A stretch of 64,000 bases of DNA, taken from assembly GCA_002742935.1 (NCBI GenBank), contig PDON01000060.1, positions 1 to 64,000 on the forward strand, given 5' to 3'. Below are positions 39,150 through 47,627 of the stretch, piece by piece (positions within the stretch are counted from its first letter, which is position 1; every line of letters starts with the position of its first letter). This DNA is from Candidatus Cloacimonadota bacterium (GTDB lineage: Bacteria > UBA4055). The position numbers and the translations under genes are program-made. The notes below the pieces were generated by a model. That model ran no database searches. It was not told where the DNA came from and was given only the letters and a program-made list of their open reading frames with translations.

Positions 39150-41291
39150 ATGGATAACAAAATTAAAGAAGCAGAAGATTTTATCATTTATGATTATAAA
39201 ATTCCATTTTCAACACGATTGCAAAAACAGTTTTTTTGGCCTGTATATCGATACAAGGTTTCTATCAGTGGATTTAGCTTTGGAGTCTTAAATTTATTTG
39301 AATATTTCATGTTAAAATTTATTGCATCTGCAGGCAAGGATAAGTTAAAGTTGAAAAGTTTGACAGGAATGCAGGAAGATTTAATTGACTTTTTGCAACA
39401 AAAACTTACAAATAAAGGATATTTAGATGATAATTTTTATATAAATAAAAAAGGTTTGAGTATTCTATCTGAAATCGATGAAAAAGAAAATGAAGAAAAT
39501 TTAGATCGAGAACCTTATTTTTTCTATATTTATATTGATTCTTTTACAAAAAATATTTTACCAGTTATAATACCTATTGAAGAAGAGAAGGTTATTCAAT
39601 CAACTATTACGCAAGAAGGTAAGAGTTTAATTGTTTTTGAAAAACAGAGTTCTGTAGGAAAGCAAAACGAGAATGATACTAAAAAGATTTGGGCCTTTGA
39701 TTTTCCACAAAATTATAACTCCGATATAAATAAAGAAGAGGTTGAGCAACTTGTTATAAAGTCAATGAAAGATGGAAAGATTCCATATCAAGAGAACTTT
39801 AAAGTAGAAACAATAGAAGAAAGTGCTGAAAAAGTATATCTTGCAGTTCACTTTATTTTACAAGAAGGAAATACTAAGAAATGGTTGATAACAGAAGGTT
39901 TTTCTAGTGATTTTAGTACGATTTTTAACCCTGAATATTTAAATGATGCCGGTAAAGAAGAAGTTACAAAGTCTAGAGACTATATGATTCATAAGTCACT
40001 GAATATTCCTGATAAAATACAGGAAACAATGCCAAATGATATTGTAGAGAAATTAACTCCTTACTATCAATACCCACAAATTTTTGAAAAATTAAAACAA
40101 ATTGAAATATCCAAAGCTGGACTTGATAAAATTGGTAAAATCGATACAAGTGATAAACAGGAAGAATCTAAAAATAAAAAGAAAGATTTAATTAGTAATT
40201 TGTATCAGGTTATGGAATGGTCTTTTTTTCATTCTGCAAAAAATATTCAAGGGAAAAATAGTATCTTAAAAGAACTTAAAAATAAATCACCACTTGAAAT
40301 TAAAGATAAATCTTTAAAAATAATGAAAAAGCACAAACTTGATATTATAGAAAAATATAAAAACAATCTTAAAGTTAAATATGGGAGTATAGAGTATAGT
40401 TTAAAGGAGGATAGTGATAAACAACTAATACCTTTATTAGTATTTCATATTATAGCTGAATCTGAAAGATTTATAATACTGATGAATAAAAATCCTCAAC
40501 TAATAAATGACTTTATTCTTTTTACATATTTAAGAAATCCAGCCGAGCACAATGAGAATATAAATATAAAACAAGAACAAATTGATTTGTATTATGATAC
40601 TTGTTACAGTGTTTTAGAGTTTCTATTTCCTACCTTAAAAAGCAGTAAGGATATTATAAGTAAAAATTTTTATTTCTTTACAGAAACCGAAAGCCAAATT
40701 CATAAAAAGAGGTTCATGGCTCAAAAAGTTGTTGAAGAAAAATTAGGTTTCGGTTTGCAAAATAAATTAGCTCCTGATATATATCAGGATATGGTAAATA
40801 TAGAAAAATTTTTTATTAATTCAGATCAGAATAATATCAATCCAAATATAATAAAAAATCTATATAATATCTTTGATAAGATATTTATGCATATAAATCA
40901 AAATATATCAACTCCACAAAAAATTATAAAGGTTAATGAATGTCTTGAAAAAGCAAATAGTGTTGGATTTGATGTGGATAGAAATGAACTTAAATCATTT
41001 GAAAGGATAAATAAAGAGCGGTTACAAAAGGCTGTTGAAAATAAGCCTGTAAGTTTACAATCTTCATTCTTGGTGTTTTTATTCAAGATAGACAAAAAGA
41101 TTCTTAGAAAAATCTCAAAAGAAATGTCAAATTTATTATTTATCATAAATAATATTTCAAACCTACGAGGGCATGGAGATATTTTAATAATAAAGCAAAA
41201 AAAAGGAGCATTACTTCAAAACACAATTAGGGATGCTCATATTTTATTATATGATTTTACTAAGAAAGCATACAATTTAAATATAATATAA
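39150..41291 (+). CDS. 713-aa uncharacterised protein; possible N-terminal wHTH and a HEPN-like RNxxxH motif
   Basis: 'LRNPAEHNENINI' (R462-N-P-A-E-H467) in a helical context; N-terminal 'FGVLNLFEYFMLKFIAS...LIDFLQQKLTNKGYLDDNFYINKKGLSIL'. Confidence 0.5.
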   Translation: MDNKIKEAEDFIIYDYKIPFSTRLQKQFFWPVYRYKVSISGFSFGVLNLFEYFMLKFIASAGKDKLKLKSLTGMQEDLIDFLQQKLTNKGYLDDNFYINKKGLSILSEIDEKENEENLDREPYFFYIYIDSFTKNILPVIIPIEEEKVIQSTITQEGKSLIVFEKQSSVGKQNENDTKKIWAFDFPQNYNSDINKEEVEQLVIKSMKDGKIPYQENFKVETIEESAEKVYLAVHFILQEGNTKKWLITEGFSSDFSTIFNPEYLNDAGKEEVTKSRDYMIHKSLNIPDKIQETMPNDIVEKLTPYYQYPQIFEKLKQIEISKAGLDKIGKIDTSDKQEESKNKKKDLISNLYQVMEWSFFHSAKNIQGKNSILKELKNKSPLEIKDKSLKIMKKHKLDIIEKYKNNLKVKYGSIEYSLKEDSDKQLIPLLVFHIIAESERFIILMNKNPQLINDFILFTYLRNPAEHNENINIKQEQIDLYYDTCYSVLEFLFPTLKSSKDIISKNFYFFTETESQIHKKRFMAQKVVEEKLGFGLQNKLAPDIYQDMVNIEKFFINSDQNNINPNIIKNLYNIFDKIFMHINQNISTPQKIIKVNECLEKANSVGFDVDRNELKSFERINKERLQKAVENKPVSLQSSFLVFLFKIDKKILRKISKEMSNLLFIINNISNLRGHGDILIIKQKKGALLQNTIRDAHILLYDFTKKAYNLNII

Positions 41292-41293
41292 AA

Positions 41294-41323
41294 GTGTCAA
41301 CAATTATGAATCTTATCCTATAT
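41294..41323 (+). promoter_or_regulatory. Island promoter-like motif, site 3 (GTGTCAAC-N16-CTATAT)
   Basis: AAAAGTGTCAACAATTATGAATCTTATCCTATATG upstream of the AAA+ gene. Confidence 0.7.
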
Positions 41324-41355
41324 GTAATTGTAATCTAACAAAGAAGGAGAATAGT

Positions 41356-44079
41356 ATGAGTTTTAATCTTTTTACTAATATTGCTAAAAAACGGGAAGCA
41401 GTAGCTGAACTTGAAAAACAAAGTCAGGAAACAATGAAGGAACTGCAAAATTTCTTTAATGAGAATTTACAAAATTATAAAAATAAAGTTCAGGCAGAAA
41501 TTGAACAAATGCACAGACTGGATACTCAAAAGATATCCGATTTCAATGAAATGATAGAACATTATAATAATAATATTCAAGAACTAATTTCTGAGAGAAT
41601 GAAGAACTTTGATAAAGTTCTTTTAAACTACAACAAACAAATAGAGCAGTTAAGTCAAGAAATAGAGATATTGCAGAGTGATAAAGTAAATATCATTAAG
41701 CAAAGTCAAGAAGAAATTCACAAATTACGCAATGATACATTAGCTCAAACAGAAGCTCGTCTAAAAGAGGAATATGAGAATCTTCATAAGCAACAAGATG
41801 AATTAGCTAGATTACAGAGTGAATATAAAGTAATGAAACAAAACTTTGATCTAGAGCAACAAAAGTTGCAGGCAGACCAAAAAAGATTGGAAGATTATTC
41901 TGAGAAGCTAAATCAAGAACGATTAGATATTGATAAAACAGTATTGGAAAAAATTAAAACAGAGAAACAGAATTTACTTGACTATGAAAAAAGAGTTCGA
42001 GATAAAGAGGCTGATATCCAAAATCAAGTTCTTAAAGAAACAAAGCTCGAAAGAGAAAGACTTTCAGATTATGAAAAGACACTTAATGAAAAAGAGAGTA
42101 TTATAAATGAGCAAGTTTTAGCTGCAACTGATACGGAAAGAAGAAGACTTTCAGAATATTTAAAAGAATTAGTCAATAAAGAAAATGCTATAAACCAAAC
42201 AGTACTGACTGAAACAGATCTTGAACGAAAACGACTTGAGCAATATTCTAAGGAATTAATTGAAAAGGAAGCTAATATCAAAAATACCATAGATAAAGAA
42301 ACTGAGTTTGAAAAGCAAAGACTATCAGATCTTGAAGAGAAGTTAAACAGTCGCGAAGAGTATCTAAATGATAGAGAAACCAATCTTGAAGAGATTATTG
42401 AAGAAAAGACTCAAGAAAGGGTGGAAAATAGAAAAAATGAAATGGAAGCAACTCTTAATAGGGCTAAAGAGGATATAAAATATTTTTCAGAAAAGACTCA
42501 AGGTTATGAAAAATTGGAGCAGCTATATCAAGAAATGTATAATACTGTTGGAAAAGATCCTGCTTCTATTATGAAACAATTGGCAGAAAAAAACGAAACC
42601 ATTCGTCAATTGAGAGAGGAATTAATTAATCGCCCAACAAAAGAGATGGAAGAGGAATATAGAAGATTAACCGATAAGAAAGAGAAAATAAATGAGATAC
42701 ATAAAAGAGTGAAGGAAAAAGAAGGAGAGTATAACTTTACTTTTTCAGAAAATGCCGATTTGAAAACTCAGATTGAACCGTTAAAAAGTCAAATTGATAG
42801 CCTTGAAAAAGAACTTGCAAGATACAGAGATATACACCAAACTGAGGCAAATCGTGATGAAAGAATAAAAGAGATAGAAAAACCTTTAGTTAATTTTTCT
42901 AATAAAATAATAGATAATGAAGAAGATGTTTGTGAAATGGATTGGTTAAATGATATAGATAGCGGTATAAGAAAATTTGGATTGATTTTCCCAAAGCGTA
43001 TTTTATATGCATTTCATACAGCACTTAAATGTGGAGAAATCTCTCCTCTTACGGTCTTAGCTGGTGTAAGTGGCACAGGGAAATCAGAATTACCTAGATT
43101 GTATTCACATTTTGGAGGTTTAAATTTTTTAAGTTTACCTGTTCAGCCTAACTGGGATAGTCAAGAATCAATGCTTGGATATTTTAATTCCATTGACAAT
43201 CGTTTTGATGCACAAGATATTTTACGCTTATTAGTTCAGACCCAAAAAGATGACAATCTAAAAGAAGCTATAACGCTTATCTTGCTTGATGAGATGAATT
43301 TAGCAAATGTAGAATTATACTTTTCTGATTTTTTAAGTAAATTAGAAACTCGTCGTGGAATTTCTGATGATAAACTTCCTTCAATAGCAGTAAAGCTTGG
43401 TTCTGGATTAGATGATTATCAAATTCCACTTGGAAGAAATGTTCTATGGACAGGAACAATGAATCAAGACGAAACAACAAAAACTCTTTCTGATAAGGTG
43501 TTAGATCGTGGAATTGTTATAAATTTTCCAAGCCCTAATAACTTGAGAAGTAGGAAGATAACTAATACCTTACCTAAAGATAGATCCTTATTACGCCGTA
43601 GTGTATGGAACAGGTGGATAAAGAAGTCTACACCAGAAAATATTAGTAAAAGTATGGATTCGTATAGAAATATTATTGAAGGTATAAACTCTGACATAGG
43701 AAAAGCTGGACGAGCTATAGGTCACCGAGTATGGCAATCTATCGAAAGCTACATTAATAACTATCCTACAGTAATTTCCAATTTAGAAAATGAAGAAGAT
43801 TTGAAAAAAGCAATGGATAATGCTTTTGCAGATCAATTAGTTCAAAAAATAATGCCTAAATTACGCGGTTTAGAAGTTGAAGGTATACAGGGTGATTGCC
43901 TAAAATCTGTTCAATCAAAAATTTCAAATTATGGTTTAGACGAAGACTTTAAAAATGCAATGGAATTAGGCTATGGACAATTTATGTGGAATACATCTAA
44001 CTATGCTTTAGACTCCAATAATCAAGATTCAGAAGTAAATAAAACTGAAACCTCTGAACAATTAACAAATGAAGAATAG
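41356..44079 (+). CDS. Long coiled-coil protein with C-terminal McrB-like AAA+ ATPase
   Basis: Extended heptad region; Walker A 'LAGVSGTGKSELPRLYSHFGG', Walker B 'LILLDEMNLANVELYFSDFLSKLE', 'GTMNQDETTKTLSDKVLDR'. Confidence 0.88.
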   Translation: MSFNLFTNIAKKREAVAELEKQSQETMKELQNFFNENLQNYKNKVQAEIEQMHRLDTQKISDFNEMIEHYNNNIQELISERMKNFDKVLLNYNKQIEQLSQEIEILQSDKVNIIKQSQEEIHKLRNDTLAQTEARLKEEYENLHKQQDELARLQSEYKVMKQNFDLEQQKLQADQKRLEDYSEKLNQERLDIDKTVLEKIKTEKQNLLDYEKRVRDKEADIQNQVLKETKLERERLSDYEKTLNEKESIINEQVLAATDTERRRLSEYLKELVNKENAINQTVLTETDLERKRLEQYSKELIEKEANIKNTIDKETEFEKQRLSDLEEKLNSREEYLNDRETNLEEIIEEKTQERVENRKNEMEATLNRAKEDIKYFSEKTQGYEKLEQLYQEMYNTVGKDPASIMKQLAEKNETIRQLREELINRPTKEMEEEYRRLTDKKEKINEIHKRVKEKEGEYNFTFSENADLKTQIEPLKSQIDSLEKELARYRDIHQTEANRDERIKEIEKPLVNFSNKIIDNEEDVCEMDWLNDIDSGIRKFGLIFPKRILYAFHTALKCGEISPLTVLAGVSGTGKSELPRLYSHFGGLNFLSLPVQPNWDSQESMLGYFNSIDNRFDAQDILRLLVQTQKDDNLKEAITLILLDEMNLANVELYFSDFLSKLETRRGISDDKLPSIAVKLGSGLDDYQIPLGRNVLWTGTMNQDETTKTLSDKVLDRGIVINFPSPNNLRSRKITNTLPKDRSLLRRSVWNRWIKKSTPENISKSMDSYRNIIEGINSDIGKAGRAIGHRVWQSIESYINNYPTVISNLENEEDLKKAMDNAFADQLVQKIMPKLRGLEVEGIQGDCLKSVQSKISNYGLDEDFKNAMELGYGQFMWNTSNYALDSNNQDSEVNKTETSEQLTNEE

Positions 44080-44089
44080 ATAAAGATAA

Positions 44090-44118
44090 ACCTGCAAGTT
44101 TATTTTATGCTTGCAGGT
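44090..44118 (+). terminator. Intra-operon hairpin (terminator or attenuator) between the AAA+ and DUF2357-like genes
   Basis: ACCTGCAAG (44090-44098) / CTTGCAGGT (44110-44118), 9-bp perfect stem followed by ATATTTTTAAT. Confidence 0.6.
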
Positions 44119-44143
44119 ATATTTTTAATATTAGAGCAATAAT

Positions 44144-47100
44144 ATGATTGAAATTAAAACAATAAAAGAATTTTATAAAGCTATAAGTGAGAAGAATGAA
44201 ATAGCTACTAATTTGCTTAGTTTACAAAACCAATATAATTATTTATTTAACTTTGATCCAATTAGTTTCAAAAATTTAGATTCAGATTTAGATACAATTA
44301 TTTATAAGAATATATTATTTCATCAACAAGGTTTGAATTCAGACAATATTGAAATACAAGATTATCTTTATAGACTATTTTTATTTGTCGAACCAGCATT
44401 AAAACACATTTTTAATATTATGCACCAAAAAATTTTACGAGAGCATTCTATGCAACATATTGGAAGAGTTCGTGAAATTGATGGGAAGTCAATTAGTTGG
44501 CTAAATAAACAACCAGGAAGAACTATAAAACAGAAAGCAAGTTTAACAGGTAGGATACTTGCTCCTCGCAGAATAATCAGTATAGATACAGCAGAAAATA
44601 GGTTGTTAAAAGCTTTTGTTTACAAACTTGATATGCTTTTGAGTATTCAGCAAAAAGCAACAAATAGTTATTCTCCAAAAACTAAATTTATTCGTAGATG
44701 GTTACAATCATCTGATGCTGAATTTATAGGGAAATGGAATAATACACCTCCAAACAACTCTCTTCTTTCTGATAAAAACTATAAAAGAATTTGGAAGGGG
44801 TGGATAGAACTACAACATATTGATAGAAGAATAAAAAATGATTTTGAAAATTTGGAAGAGATAAGAACGGCCATAGAATATATTGATTTTACTACAAAAA
44901 AGTATCAGTCAGAAAGATATAAGATAATTCAAAGACCTCTTCTAGGTGATAGAGATTTTAATTTTATAACACCGTTTGAAGATAATGACTTTAATTTAAA
45001 GAAAGAAATAACTATAAATAAAAAAGAAATAAACCCTGAAACAGAAAATAATACCTTAAAAACAGATTTATGTACAATTGATTTTGATAGTATAAAACCA
45101 AATATCTCTTTTTTATTAGATGATAGTTTAGAAGATATAAAAATACAAAAATTACCATTTATTTTATTGCAACAAATATGGAGATGGAAAGATAAAAATA
45201 ATAACAAAGATAAGGTTCAATATATTGACTGTGCTAATTCTCAAGGAATTCTTTTAAATGATGTAGAAAACAGTTTCCAAATTGAAAATTTTTCTATTCA
45301 TGATGCTTTAAACACAGAAAGGAAAGAAAATAAAAATCACATAACAGGAGTTTTAATAAAGAAATTATCTAAATATTTGCAGTGTTCAAAACTGATATAT
45401 TTCTTGCCATCTGAATTAGATGAATTTTCAAGTCAAATAATTAGAACAAATTTAAATCTTTATTTTTTTAATGCAGAACAAATTCCTAAAAGTATTGCTC
45501 AAATTATATTTATATTTGATGATGCAAAAGCAGAAGAGATCGAAGATAATATATTTTTTATTTTAAAAGAAGAAACTGACAGTAAAATCATATACACTCC
45601 AATAAAAGCTATAAAAAATAAAAAATATAGCTTAGATTTAAAAAAAATACTACAAAAACATAATGGTATTGTATGGGAAAGGCATCCAAATATTATAATC
45701 AATAAAAAAACTAATAAAAAAAAGAGTATTCAAAATAGATCTAAAATTTTAGATGAATTTATTAAAAGCATACCTGAAAAGGATTATCAATTCTTACCTA
45801 GAATAAAAGAGAGTTCAAATTTTCATAAAATAAAATCAAAAAATATTATAAAGCAAACAGAAAATACTAACTCTGAATTATTAAAAGACTTTCCAAAAGA
45901 ATTGGATAAGTATCAATACAAAAAAATAATTGAGATAAATGAAAATGATATTATGAAAGGTGGAATTCTCTTTGCAAAATATCAAAAAAAATTAGAAGAG
46001 TTAAAGTGCGATGCTCCATTATGGAAAGATCATTTACCTCCTTTAAAATTAAAAACTTTTGATTCAGAAATTCAACTTGTTGGAAATAAAACTTCAATTA
46101 TTCCAAAAAGAGGCATTGCAATACCTATTCCTATTGAAAGAGACTTCACCTTACCAGAAAAAAGTCCTTTTATAGAATTTGAACTTGAAAGAGGTGATGG
46201 AACACAAGAAGATCAATTTTTCGCTTACATTAAAGATGATAACTTTCCACTAGAAGAGGATATTGATTGTAAATTAAAGCTTACATATACTTATGGAGAT
46301 AGCAGTCCTTATAAGCTAGTTTTTATTCCAAGTAAACCTCAGCAAGAAAAAAAGTATGGAGTTTTTACTGTAGAATGGACAAAAAAAAGTCATATTGATT
46401 TAAGCTCTTTTCCTATTCCTAACTACCCTCCTATATATCAATGGAAAGATTTTTTTAACTATCCTGACTCTAATAAAGAGAAGGATTCTAATATTATTGA
46501 ATGGTTAGAAGCTGAATTTCTTAAGATTCAGAATGTTGTTGATTATGGTTGGAATATGTATAAAGTCTATAATAAAGGATCTAAAAAATTTATAAATATA
46601 AATCAAGAGTTTATATTTAATAATAGTCCTGAAGATGAAGCTATTATTTTTGATAAAGAAAACAGAATTCAATCAGGAGATTTAATAAAATGCTTTATTA
46701 TTGAAAATACTAAAAGAATATCGAGGCATCACAGTAAATTTATTGCACAAAATTTTTATAAGATAGATTCTGAAGAAGAATCTTACAAATGTTTTCTAAA
46801 AAGATCTTTAAGATTCCCAATATTTATATTATGGAATAATACTTTTAGTATTGATAATGAAGATGTTTCTCTAGAATTTAAAGAAAAATGTCTTACTGCT
46901 ATTGAAAATGCAGAAAATATTATAAGTGATGATAGTATGCCCAATTTTATGAAAGATGAAATGAGAATGTTTTTAAGTGCTTTGCATAAAGATACGCCTC
47001 AATCAAATATTCAATTTTTAAATTCTTGTATTGATGATGATAAACTTTTTATAGAATATTATAGAAGAATTGCATTTGCAGTAAGCGATTGTTCTGAAAA

Positions 47101-47611
47101 CTGGCAAGAAGAACTTTTAGAAAAAGTTTTAGTAAAATTAGAAGAAGTAACATTTGAAAATAAACAGATAGTTGAATATACAATGCGTATTTTAACAATT
47201 TCGGTATGGAGATATGAAAAATTTATTAATAAATTCCATCTTGAAGAAATAGACCTTTTATTAAAAAATATTTCTATTAGTTGGAATGAATTCATCAATA
47301 ATCAATCACGAAATAAAAAAGATTTAGGACAACAAAGATTAAGTGCATCTCTTTTTATTGAATTACTTATAGCTTTATTAAGACTTAGAACCAAAAAGGA
47401 ATTCCAAAATATTTTTTCACCTTATTCCAATCAAATAAAAAAGTTATATAGTCAATTAAATAAAATAAAAGAAAAAGAAATAACGCTAAATACAAGAATT
47501 AAGTTTAAAAATGATAAAAATGAAGAGATAGATATCCTAGATTATACAATGGAGTATTTACTGGGTGTAGTAAAAGATACTTCTATAAAGATATCTTCTG
47601 TATCAGAATAA
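44144..47611 (+). CDS. 1155-aa protein with DUF2357-like N-terminal region, likely partner of the McrB-like ATPase
   Basis: 'RGRILAPRRIISIDTAENRLLKAFVYKLDMLL'-type signature ('TGRILAPRRIISIDTAENRLLKAFVYKL'). Confidence 0.55.
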   Translation: MIEIKTIKEFYKAISEKNEIATNLLSLQNQYNYLFNFDPISFKNLDSDLDTIIYKNILFHQQGLNSDNIEIQDYLYRLFLFVEPALKHIFNIMHQKILREHSMQHIGRVREIDGKSISWLNKQPGRTIKQKASLTGRILAPRRIISIDTAENRLLKAFVYKLDMLLSIQQKATNSYSPKTKFIRRWLQSSDAEFIGKWNNTPPNNSLLSDKNYKRIWKGWIELQHIDRRIKNDFENLEEIRTAIEYIDFTTKKYQSERYKIIQRPLLGDRDFNFITPFEDNDFNLKKEITINKKEINPETENNTLKTDLCTIDFDSIKPNISFLLDDSLEDIKIQKLPFILLQQIWRWKDKNNNKDKVQYIDCANSQGILLNDVENSFQIENFSIHDALNTERKENKNHITGVLIKKLSKYLQCSKLIYFLPSELDEFSSQIIRTNLNLYFFNAEQIPKSIAQIIFIFDDAKAEEIEDNIFFILKEETDSKIIYTPIKAIKNKKYSLDLKKILQKHNGIVWERHPNIIINKKTNKKKSIQNRSKILDEFIKSIPEKDYQFLPRIKESSNFHKIKSKNIIKQTENTNSELLKDFPKELDKYQYKKIIEINENDIMKGGILFAKYQKKLEELKCDAPLWKDHLPPLKLKTFDSEIQLVGNKTSIIPKRGIAIPIPIERDFTLPEKSPFIEFELERGDGTQEDQFFAYIKDDNFPLEEDIDCKLKLTYTYGDSSPYKLVFIPSKPQQEKKYGVFTVEWTKKSHIDLSSFPIPNYPPIYQWKDFFNYPDSNKEKDSNIIEWLEAEFLKIQNVVDYGWNMYKVYNKGSKKFININQEFIFNNSPEDEAIIFDKENRIQSGDLIKCFIIENTKRISRHHSKFIAQNFYKIDSEEESYKCFLKRSLRFPIFILWNNTFSIDNEDVSLEFKEKCLTAIENAENIISDDSMPNFMKDEMRMFLSALHKDTPQSNIQFLNSCIDDDKLFIEYYRRIAFAVSDCSENWQEELLEKVLVKLEEVTFENKQIVEYTMRILTISVWRYEKFINKFHLEEIDLLLKNISISWNEFINNQSRNKKDLGQQRLSASLFIELLIALLRLRTKKEFQNIFSPYSNQIKKLYSQLNKIKEKEITLNTRIKFKNDKNEEIDILDYTMEYLLGVVKDTSIKISSVSE

Positions 47612-47627
47612 AACAAAGGAGAAAGTT

